Positions 22,801 through 35,523 of a DNA stretch of 64,000 nucleotides are shown here, piece after piece. The notes beneath the pieces are model-generated. The model saw nothing but the letters and a program-made list of their open reading frames with translations, was not told the DNA's origin and did no database searches. A program made the translations under genes and the position numbers. This stretch comes from Cranoglanis bouderius (Eukaryota > Chordata > Actinopteri > Siluriformes > Cranoglanididae), in the NCBI GenBank assembly GCA_023630585.1, contig CM042548.1:6952027-7016026 (forward strand), given 5' to 3'. Each line of letters begins with the position of its first letter. Position 1 is the stretch's first letter.

Positions 22801-25800
22801 TTATTTATGTGTAAAATGAAAATATTTTCTTAGATATTTTACTTCTCAGAATAAATTCACAATGACTGAAATGTTTCTGTGTGCATCATTACTACTACCT
22901 GTAAAATTCTTACCATGTGTTCTCCTCTCCCCTGCCAAATGTGCTATATGCACCATTGAAATGTTTATAGTTTAGCTGCCTCTGGTATCCTGTGTAAAAA
23001 TAAATGATTGATTCTGATTACTTCAGCAAGAGTATATTCAGGATGGCTAGTGATGACCTGTAAGATTAAACAGAGAAATATAATCTCACTTACCACTCTT
23101 AAGGAAACCAGTAGCCCTCTCACGGATAGCTGTGGTGAGTTGCTCAGTGTTCTCTAGATACTGAAAAATGTAGATATTGGGGGCGAGGAGAGCAATGTTT
23201 TGTTCTCCACAGCCATATGGCATCTTTAGCAGCCCATCCAGATTTTTTAATGCACGGCCAAGTATATCTCCTACAAAAGAACACAATAATTTTTTTTGTC
23301 TTAGTCTAATTATACTGCTTAACCTGATAAAAAGTATAATTCAGTAACAATTTGAACCACGCAACAAGCATACCAGAGAAAAGCCAAATAAGAATTAATC
23401 TACTAGATATTGCTTCATTTTTTTTTTTAATGTCCAGACACTGAATTTAAGACACTGTGGCGCCCACACTCTTGACATTGTTCTTGTTTCCATGGGCTCG
23501 TCCATAATCTCACCTGGGCACACTGTCCAGTTATTACATTTAAAATGCAACATGACAGACAGCCTGTATAACTTGCTACATAATGTTGCTTGTCTAGTTA
23601 CCCATGTAGTTGGATACATTTGCACTTAAGGCCAAACGTTTACATACACCTAGGCTAAACACATTCAATTTTTCACAATTTATTAGGTCAAAACGCTGTG
23701 CTGGCCAGTCAAATACTTTTTTTTTTATAATGCTGGAAGTGTGCTTAGGATCATTGTCCTTCTGGAAGACCCAGTTGCGACCAAGTTTTAACTTTCTGGC
23801 TAATATCTTGAGGTGTTGCTTCAGTATTTCAGTATTTTCAGTATCTCTTTCCTCATGAGGCACTTACATATAGTCATGTGAAAAATAAGTATACCCCTTG
23901 GAAATTGTTGGCTTTTTTGACATATTTGGAGAAGCAAACATTTGATCATCTTTGAAACAGTGCCTATTAATAAAGTTGATATACTTGAACAAAACCACAA
24001 GGAAAATTAGCTTTTCCAATCATTTATTCAACAGAAATATCAATAGATGTGATATTCTTCGGTGGAAAAAGTAAGTACATCCTTGACCTCAGAAACTAGT
24101 ATTGCCCCCTTTAGCAGAAATAACTTCTTGTAGGCATTTTGCATAATTGTCCACCAGTCACTGACATTGGCTTGCTGGAATTTTTGACCACTCGTCGATG
24201 CAATATTCTTTCAGTTGCAAGATGTTTGAGGGTTTTCCCTGCATGTTCTGCCCGTTTCAAATCCCCCCACAACATTTCAATAGGATTCAAATCCGGGCTT
24301 TGACTAGGCCATTCCTTCATTTCTTCTTTTTGAGCTATTCCTTGGTGGATTTGCTAGTGTGCTTAGGATCATTATCCTGTTGAAAAGTCAACTTCAACTT
24401 TCGGACAGATGGCCTCACATTATCTTCAACCACTCTTTGATATGATGCAGAATTCATATTTGAATCAATGAATGCAAGCTGTCCGGTCCCTGAGGCAGCG
24501 AAGCAACCCCAAACACCCTGAACACCTGATTCTAATTTTATGGATTTGAAGGTGTGATAAATGTAGAGGTGTACTTACATTTTCCATGTGACTGATCTAT
24601 TTTTTGTTAATTTAAATTGTGAAAATTACTACAAAATGTCATTTTTGGGGGCCATTTGATAGAGTGTATCAGGTTTATTAATAGGCTCTGTTTCAAAGAG
24701 GATCAAATGTTTGCTTGTCCAAATATGGAGAATTTTTTTTTTCCCATGGGTTTCTTCTGTTGTTACAGGCTTTTAGGCTATGGTGATGTAGGACACTTGT
24801 GGATGGTGTATGTACAGTATATACTTTGTTACCTGACACTGCCAATTCCTTCACCAATTTCTTTGTTGTCTTAGGGTTCAGTTGAATTCTTTGGGCCAAA
24901 GTTTATTCATCTCTGGGAGTTAATTTGTGCATCCTTTCTGAATGCTGTGTGATTCCAAGGTTTTTATATTTGCATACAATTGTTTGTACATATGCTTGTG
25001 GTACCTTCAGTTGTTTGCAAATTATTCCTAAGGAGGAACCAGATTTGTGGAGTTCACAATTATTTTCCTGAGGTCCTGGCTGAGTTGCATGGAATTTCCC
25101 AGTGTATCAAGGCCAAAGAGTCCCTTAAATACAGCCAAAGGTGTGCTCCCATTAACTCCTAATTATGACAATTGGCGAGGAGCTTCTAAAGAGACAGTCA
25201 CCTCGGTGTATGTAAACTTTTGAACCACTAGAATTCTGTTATAGTGACACCTTGGGTGTGAACAAAGTAGACACCCTAATTGACTTGCCTGAAGAAATGT
25301 ATGGTAACACGAAATGTGTGCAGATGTAAGACTGAGAAAACTGGAACTGAATATCTTTAGCTAAGATTTATGTAAACCTTTGGCCTCAGCTGTAATAATT
25401 ATAGTTATTAATAATCACAAGCTAGCAGGTAAAATTGTGATACTTGCTGCCTAAGACAGTTGCAGGTAACATAGTATTTTTACTCAAATACAATATTGTT
25501 ATATCATTACAATAAGAGATTAGACAGTTATCATGAAATTAAAATTTAATATACATGCCTAATGTGAACCTGACTAGAAATGGGTATTTCAAGTCTTTTT
25601 AAAGAGCCAGATCTTTGGATTCATTCAATTTGTATTAAATTCCTGTGCCGTTCCTATCAATTCAATTTACTTCAAGCTTTGAGAGTAATTAATAAGCTGG
25701 TCATGCCTTAAGATTAGCAGTTTAGTCTACAGTACAGTCAACTCAAGAATTATTGCAATCCTTCATGAAAATTAATGAAAATGAATATAGAGTCAACACT

Positions 25801-28800
25801 CGTAAAAATAAGCAGAATGAAAATACAGTATATAAAAATAATATATGCACAGTTACATTTTATATACTTTTTTATTGTTTCTGTTGCCAAGAATACATTT
25901 TAAAACTAAAACCTATGACATAAGATATTTATTTTTAATTAAATGTATCCTATGTTTCTCTTACCAAGTACTGAAACAGAAGCTCGTGCTGATCCCTCTA
26001 TTACATTCTCAGGAAGAGTCAGCTCCAACTCCTCTGAAACACTGTTGCCTGTAAGTGAAAGGAAAGACAACTCTATGTTTACTGAGTGGTACAGTACTGT
26101 TGGCACCAGTTTTACATTAGCCCAGACTTGTAAATAAGTAGATATAAATCAACAGTTTACATGTGCAAGTCTAACCTTGTGGACATAATAACCAGCTTTG
26201 GCTCTTTGTCTTTTCAGTTCCTTCAGCCTACATGGGGTTGAAGAGTTATTAAGTCATAGTAATAATTAGGCTAAGCATATATTTTGTGATTAGAGTGTTT
26301 TCAAGACACCAACCTGTACAATCAGGCTTCGAGTAACTGTGTCAATACGGCCTCTCTCTGGAACACTCACAATCTCATTGTCACATACAGTCTGGGATTG
26401 TTCTGCCTCTGCACTCACTGTCACATTCAAGACTCCTGCAGCATCATTGTGGAGATTATTTAAAAAAAACCTTTACAGTCTCCACAATGTAATGCAATAG
26501 ACATGTGAGAGCCTGTCTCAGCTGAAAACTTTTTAAGTCTCACCCAGCACAGTGGGAATCAGAGTCCATTTAAAGGTCTTTCTGCCATTTGCACACAGGC
26601 AGGATGAATACTCGCCATCAGGAGAGGGTTCCAGAGTGTAGTCTGAGGAAGGGGCCGGAGTCACTTTAACCTGGCGATGAGGTACAGGTGATTAATTTAC
26701 TGTGCATCTCAACTGTTACAACTTGTGAAGACGAAATCTTAGCCTTACAGTACCATAATGCATTTGGAAAGATAATTGAAGACGGTGGCCTTCAGCTCAA
26801 AAACCTCTCCCCGGATAATGGAGTAAGGCAATGAGAGCTCCAGGAAGAAGGGCTGAAATACAGTGAGTTGAGCAGGAGGAGCCAGTCCCAGACCCCTAGA
26901 GGACACGCAGAAAGCTTCTGTCTCCCAAGTGGTGATGGTGTCAGGAACAGTGACAGGAAGCTGTGCTGATCCAGAGTCCCTGTGGAATATCAGTAACACT
27001 TAGATTTCTACATTTTCTATTACTTATCATCAAGGGAATTGTGCATTATTCAGTATATTGTAGCTAAGATTATTGTACATCAGTACAGTACTAGTGTATG
27101 GTAATACAATTGCCTAAAAAGGTGTCCATGGCAAAATGTATCCATGTAAGTCTAAGAAGCACTGTGGAAATACATCCATTTATGGAACAAGTGCACTGAT
27201 TTTCATTATTTTCTCTTTCTTCATTTTTAAAATTCTAAACAAGCAAATATGCCAAATAAAAACAACAATTAAATATTAATTTACTAACCCCACTTCAACA
27301 AGTTGCCATATCCAAGTTTCTGGGAAGAATTTGCGAACCGTTTTGATAGGTTCATAACGTGATGATTGTGAGCCTATGACATCATCCAAATAACCTCTTA
27401 TCCTGTATCCCACTGCAAATCAGTAAAATTGCAAATAATTAATATAACGTATACAAAAGCTATTATATCTAAAGAAACTAAGTACTTGAAGCTTATAATG
27501 ACTATCTTAATGGTACCCATTGGGGACACATCAACTCCATAAGAAATTCTTAATTTCTGACACACATAATTTAATGTACATATACTATATGGCCAAAAGT
27601 TTGTGGACACCTGACCGTCACACTCATATGTGCTTACTGAACATATGTACTTATGTACATATAAATTATACTGTTATAATAACCTCCACTCTTCTGGCAA
27701 GGCTTTCTATTAGTTTTTGGAGCGTGACTGTTGGATTTGCCTATTCAGCCACAAGAGCATTAGTGAGGTCAGGCACTGTTGTTGGTGGATTGGGGATTTT
27801 GTGGTTTTTGTCGTTCACTGGGGTTGAGGTCAGGGCTCTATGCAGGCCACTCAAGTTCTTTCACTCCAAACTCGTCAACCCATGTCTTTATGCACCTCAC
27901 ATTGTGCACAGGGGCATTGCCATACTGGAACAGGTTTGGGCCCCTTAGTTTCAGTGAAGGAAAATTGTAATGCTACAGCATAGAAAGACATCCTATACAG
28001 TTGTGTGCTTACAACGTTGTGGCAACAGTTTGGGGAAGAACCACATACGGGTGTGATGATCAGGTGTCCACATACTTTTGGCCACATTATGTATCTTATT
28101 TGTAAGAACAAGAAACTCAACATTTACTGAACAATAATATAAGAAAAAGGCATGGATGTACCATAATGACCACGCTGATACTCCACACCTCTGAATATCA
28201 AACAGTGAGGTTCTTTAGAAGCCAAATTTGTTGCCATCTTCAGCCCCACTCCCTGTCAGATGATAATAAGTCATAGTGTCATCAGTGTAGTACATCACTG
28301 AACAGTGAACCAGGAACCAGGTAGTTTAAATTCAAATTCAAATTCACTCAAATTAAACAATCAGTTATGCTACATTTTACAACCAGTCAGTCTGTTACCT
28401 TTAATGTATTGTAAACATGGTCAGTCCGTACATCCCGTCGGGGTCTGACATGCAAGCACTCCAGATCATCTTCAACCATATAGGGATAATCTGATACTGA
28501 TGTCACAGGCAGCAAATTAAATATCTATGGAATTATATAATAACAAAAAATTAACAATTAACTTCATATCATTTGAATGTATCTTACACACATGTGTCTA
28601 GTAAACTTTGTGAAGTTTATCCTAGAGAGATAGTTCCCCAGTTCTCCTAATCAACTAAACTAAAGGTTTTGTAAATGTTTTTGTACACACTGTATAGCAC
28701 AGTTGTACCATATGGCCAACATACTAAATTCCATTGGCATAAAGTTGTTCATCAACAGTTTTTGAATAACGTTATGCTTACATGATCTGTAGATGTACAG

Positions 28801-31800
28801 CATATGAGGGGTTTGAAAATGTATGCTGTGAAGAATATTCAAAATGGCTGACAATCATTTGTATGATTTATTATGCATCAGACATATAAAACTGAAAAAA
28901 GCTATATATTCAATGATAGTAACTTATAGTAAATTCATGAAAAGAGAGAGATCTGTAATGCAGAAGGCTATAGAAATATAACTTGCAGCATTTAAAACCA
29001 TGGCATTTATACTGACTTCTAAGAAGTAGATTAAAAAAAAAAAAAGTACTTGAAGTGAATGTTCAGTACATCTTAATTTCACCTTTTCGGTGTTTAGGAG
29101 TTTTCCAGACTCCAAAATAAACACACTCTGATCCACAGCACTGAGGCCACACAGTGAACCAGGATGAGCCGAGAGCTTAAGTGTGTTCTTCTCACCAGGA
29201 ACTGCATTAGTGGGAGAGAACTGTAGAGAAACCTGGAATCCATGATGAAAACAAGTTTAGACAGGTTAGGTTTGTTTGTTTTTTTTTCCCCAAAAAAATT
29301 GAGCAATCAGACTAATTGATTGAATGTAAAAAGTTATTCATGATAATGCTAGGATTACCTTATTTCTGAAACATTTTTCCACTTTAAAATTCTTGTTAGC
29401 AGCGATGATGTTCTCACTGGGCAGGACAGAGTACACCACAACCTGCACTACAGGAGCCAGCTCAGGAACAACAGATAGTTCAAATGAGATTTGTCCTTTT
29501 CTGACATCTGTAGACTCTTCCACTTCAACTTCCTCATGCCCATGATGAACTATGGCTCCTTTAGATAAGACCTAAACCAGAGAGGAAAAATATATGATAA
29601 ATCACTGTGTAGTACATTACATTTAGGGCTACTGGAATGTAGGTAATGGGCCCTTTTCACATGACGTCAGGCAACTTCCGTTCTGACACGAAACAGTGTA
29701 TTTTTTATTTATTTTTTTAAACTTCTGCCAGCATAGTGGAATGCTAGCTCCACCAGCATGGAGTTCTCTCAGTTCCTTGTACATCTGCCACAAATATGGC
29801 TAGATGATGTACAACGACTTGCAGACAAATGATCACTTACAATATGTTCCAAACTTGATAAAGGCTACAAATCCTTCATTGAGCAGTACCTTTATGATTA
29901 CGAAGGTAAGTGTTTTTGTCTTTTCTAGCTTTTATATTAGCAAAGGTGGTAGGATAACGGTAGTTGATATGATCAATGTTAGCTTTCTGTTTTGCAAATA
30001 GAATGTCTTTATGACCTATTCTTGCAAACTCTTGTTGCAACCACGTGTCCATATTACTGCTGTTAGCTAGAGATTCTGGATTGTAAGATAAAAGGCAGTA
30101 ACATATTCATGGTTAATGCTGTGCCCTTTCTAGTTTCAAATGTAGTTGTTGATGAGGTGACAGTGAGGGGGCGATGCCACAGGTAAATGAGGAAAAATGA
30201 GGAGGCTCATCACTTTCACGTTTCTCAGATGAATAGTTCTCTAACGTTATGATTAGAGAGTTAAGTTTTCTTTTTGTTATGTTTTGCTACTGTTGCAGAG
30301 ACTTTGCAGTATCCCACAAAGTTCCACTGTGGTTCAGTGTTTTTCTCAGTCTGATATCAAGCTATTCTAAACAATAGTGTTGGAATAGATTAGTGATTGT
30401 ACATTAATATAAAATGTAAACACTTAACATAAAGCGTTAAGTAAACTTCTTACTTGTTGGCAACAATGCATATTTTTGCATTGACAAAGACAGTTGCTGC
30501 TACCTAACCTACTTTCCAGATTGTAAATACGTAAACATTATTAGTCTTAACTTTACCTTTCATATTTCGAGTTGTTGTTGAGCATTCCTGCATTTTCCTG
30601 AGAAGTCTCCGGTGCGAAGGTAAAACAGAAGAACAGATACACTGCTTTGCGGAAAGGCGGAAGTTAACTGACGTCATTGTGATAAGGGCCTATATAGGTG
30701 GCTTACATTTCCTGTCTCATTAAACATAATATTTACTGCATGTACTTACCATGTATATAAGATCAATACTGTAACTTTCAGTAGTTTCCCCAACAATATA
30801 GTAGTTAATGGTTATGGGAGTTTCAGCACCACACTTAAATGGTTCCTCTGAGCTCTCAATTGACAATTCACTGAATACTAGACTGTAAGGTGTAGCAGGT
30901 TGGAGCAGCTGAATATGTGCATTAGCATTTGAAAAGAATGGTGTTTTTGGTACTTGGTATTTTTCTTCTGGATAGACACTTGCCTATATAACAGGGAAAC
31001 AGGAACAATAAAAATAGTAAAACTTGTTTTTAATGGAAGAAAATATACTGCATATTTATTTCTTTAGCTCAGGTCATCATACCATACCAGCAATGATATC
31101 TCTTTTGTAGGATGTTTAGGTGCAGCGACTGAGAAGTTTGCCAATCCATTACTATCTGTAGTAAGATTAAGTAGTAACTTCTGAGGCCTTCGATTACCTT
31201 CTAAAAGATACACCTTTTTGTTAGGAATTGGTGTTCCACTGAAGCTAGTAACTTTAATCTGTTGATCAGGGGAAAAAAAGAATTATTGTCAGTTTCCTGC
31301 CTATCATCACAAGCATAAAAGCAGTACCAAATGGCAATGCAAGTTGAAATTAAAAAACAAAAACAAAACAATGAAAGACATACCTTTCCTTCTATAACCT
31401 TCCCCCTTTCAAAGTTTTTTGGTGAATCAAAGATTACCACTTTACCAATTTGGAAAGAAAGTCTTATCTTTGCAGATTTCAGCATGGAAATATCTAAATG
31501 AAAAGAAAAAAAAATTGCAATATGGCATCATGAAATATAAATGAAAATCATGTCAAGCTATTATAATAATACATATAAAGTTTAAGATTAGGAGTCAGTC
31601 TGCCACTGACTCTGGTTTCTTACTTTTCCATGTTTTAAGAGATTTGTTACTGACTCACCTGTTCCTTCCTCTGTGAAAGTAATAGTAGCAAGAAGTTGAT
31701 TCCTAAAATTATGTTCAAATTCAGTGTTCATGAAAGTTGACACATTGATGATAATTAATGCACAGCCAGTCTGACCCATCTATGGGGAACACCCAAAAAC

Positions 31801-31855
31801 AAATGCTGAGAATGACGTTATTTGTATCTCTCTCTCTCTCTCTGAGTGTGTGTGT

Positions 31856-31919
<64 letters not shown>

Positions 31920-34900
31920 TAGAGAGAGAGAGTAAAATGATTGTCTGTTAATAGTGTTACATACATACCTCCACCGTTTCACTCACGCAGGGTGAAATCA
32001 TTGGGGCCTCACGATAATTCTGCTTAAATTTCCGGCACACCTCCACAACTGCTTGACCAGGTACTGGTTGTCCATAAGTGTACCTTCATATCATACAGTT
32101 TATATATTATATACTGTACATACATCCTAGTACAGTGGGTATAGAAAAGAATCACCCCCCCCCCCCTTTAAAATAATCACATTTTGTTGCTTGTCAGCCT
32201 GAAATGAAGACGGACACAGGTTTTGTTTTATCCAGCTGTATTCACTCAGTGCAACTTATAACATCCAAGTGAAAGATATAACACCAACATGTCAGACAAA
32301 AAAAAAACAAAAAAAAACAACAGAATCACTGAGCTGGAAAAAGGATCACCCCCCCTCCTAAAAATGACTTGTAAACTCAATAAGGTGTAGCTAATCACCT
32401 TCTCAATGGCACACAAAGCCATTTGACTTTCAACTGTGATCAGCTGTGGTCATTTTAATTAGCTCAGCATGAGCTTTCCTGGAGCATTTTGTAGTGCAAC
32501 TGAAGCAAACAATCAACTATGGGTGGCAAGGCACTGTCAAAAGATCTCCAGGATAAAGTTGTGGACAGGCACAAGTCAGGAGATGGATACAAAAATAATT
32601 AAAGGCTTTATCAATGCCTAGAAGCACAGTGAAGTCTATTATTAAGAAGTGGAAGTTATTTGGTACAACACAGACCCTCCCTGGATCAGGACGTCACTCC
32701 AAACTGGATGAAAGAGCCAGGAGGAAACTGGTTAGAGAGGCTACCAAGAGGCCTACAGCAACTCTGAAGCAGTTGCAGGAATTTATGACAAAGAGTGGTC
32801 ATTGTGTGCATGTGACAACAATATCACAAATTCTCCACAAATGTGGCTTGTAGGGGAGGGTTGCAAAAAAAAAAGCCACCCATGACTGAGCTTTGACAAA
32901 ATGCACCTTGAAGATTCTGAGGCCACATGGAAAAAGGTGTTATGGTCAGATGAATTATTTGGCCTCAACACCAAACGATATGTCTGGCGGAAAACCAACA
33001 CAGCTCACCATCCAAATAACACCATTCCTACAGTAAAGCATGGAGGTGGTTATATCCTGTTATGGGGGTGTTTCTCTGCAGCAGGGACTGGAGCACTTGT
33101 CAGGATAGAAGGAAAATGGATGGGGCAAAATACCGTCAAATTCTTGAGGAAAATCTGCTGCCCTCTGCCAGAAAGTTGTTAATGGGAAGAAGGTTTACCT
33201 TCTAACATGACAATGACCCAAAGCACACAGCAAAACTGACCACACAGTGGTTGAAGGAGAAAAAGGTGAATGTCCTTGCATGGCCTAGTCAGAGCCCAGA
33301 CTTAAACCTCATTGAAAATCTGTGGAATGACTTGAAGACTGTAGTCCACAAACGGTCACCATCAAATTTAACTGAACTTGAGCAGTTCTGCAAAGAAGAG
33401 TGGGCAAATATTGCAAAGTCTAGATGTGCAAAGTTAGTAGAGACATATCCCAACAGACTAAAGGCTGTAATTAAAGTATTAAAGCAAATTAAAGCAAGGG
33501 GGTGATCCTTTTTCCTTTTTCTGTTTTTTTTTTTTTATTAAAAAAAAAAAATTCTGACATGTTGGTGTTATATCTTGGATGTTATAAGTTGCACTGAGTA
33601 AATACAGCTGGATAAAACAAAAACTGTGTCTGTCTTCATTACAGGCTGAAAAGCAACAAAATGTGATTATTTTAAAGGTGGGTGATTTTTTTTTCTATAC
33701 CCACTTTATGTATGATATATGAGAGATAAATATCATATACTACATATATCATAGTCAACACTATGTAATATATTTAATAAAACAGATTTTTCACAAATTT
33801 GAAGAAATTTGTTTTTTTCCCCCCACAATTTTGTACTTACTTTCCACAAACTTCTACCTTCAGTTCCTCCTCACTGACACTGTGTTGTGCTGGTGCTTTC
33901 ACTGTAACCTCGAACTTGGGTAAAGCTAAGTCAAATACAGTTTATTATTACAGTAAGTTATTTTGGTTACATCCGTAAAACTCCAATGTTACTAGTAATG
34001 TCACTTACCATGCTTTTCCACCTTAAATTGGTGTGTGATCAAATTATATCCAGTGTCAGCAATTAACTGATAACCTCCCTGTGGAGCCTCAGCATTTAGC
34101 TCATGAGAAAGCTGCAGTATCAGACCTGTCGAGGACACATTCGTCCACTGACCAATCCTGTTCTGGTGATTATCCTGTTTGGTTCCACAACACATAATTA
34201 CACTTAGCTCAGTTATGAAGACATTAAGGAAGCATGACACAATACTTATAGATATTACAAATGAACAAAGATGTCATTAAATATATAATATTGTATATGA
34301 TTCCACTTTACCTGAAGACTCACTGTGCTGTACTGTGGAGTATAAGACAATACATCTTAATTCACAATTTACAAATATTACACTAAGATGTGTGCAGCTT
34401 TGGTCTGTACTAATGAAAACGAGCACAGACTAATGTTGTACAGTTCAATTTTAGGATTGCCCATTTTTGATATTAAATTCAAATTACGAAGTCTGCTTTT
34501 ACCTTTTGTTCAATTGGAATAAAATTTGAATCCATAGAGACAATTCTGAAATTTACTGTGGAAAAACAATGGTACAGAAATGTGATGTTTTGTTAAATAT
34601 ACTGTATTTACAATAGAAATGGTGGGATATTGTGCATGAATGAATCACCTGTTTGGCCTGGATTGTAGATGGGTTTATCAGTCTGAATAAATATCAATGT
34701 GTTGTAGGACTTAAACATCACTTTCCTTTTCTCTGTCATCTTAAAACTTTCACCTTTGACTTCTACTTTGATCTCCTGCACTGATTCACCTTCAACCTGT
34801 GGAGCCTGTGGAGATGTTTCCACGTAAAAACAAAACAAACAACAACAAAAAAAAACACCAATCACTAATAATACCTAAAACATAAAATAAAAATAATATT

Positions 34901-35453
34901 TTTGATTTCTGACCTCAAAATGAGAGCAGTGGTGGATTTCCTTTTCCACTGTCTCTTGTAAAAGAGTTCTGCTCTGGTTGTTGTGAACCAGATAAATGTT
35001 CATTTGCAGAGTCTCATTGGGCTTCAGAAGACTCACACAGAGCTTTGCATCAGAGCCAGACTCTATCACTGCTGGAAATGTCACTATGAAATACCTAAAG
35101 ACAAAAATGGTTTGAGACGAAGTAATTAAAACATAAACAATAAAGAAAAAATTATGTAAGTAAACGATTGTAGCCAGATCAAAGGACCTGATACATTGGA
35201 AGTTCGTACGCAAAGTCAAAAATTTGTTAAAAAGCATACAGCTACCCTATTATATTTCACTCCACTGAAAACTACTAACTTCTACAACCAGACATACTTA
35301 TCACAGGATATCTGTATACCACAGGTTAAGTAGAAGAAGAAGAAGAAGACTTGTATTAAGTAACTTGTTATAAATGTATTGTATTGGTGCAGCCTCTTTT
35401 TACTAATGACCCTTTTTATTTGGCTGTGTGTCTCACCACAGTGGTATTATTCC

Positions 35454-35523
<70 letters not shown>

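Noticed and set aside
34608..34865. Extra hydrophobic N-terminal extension before the A2M exon at 34649-34805
   Set aside because: The hydrophobic stretch is intron read-through upstream of a clear acceptor; the spliced frame joins the preceding exon exactly.
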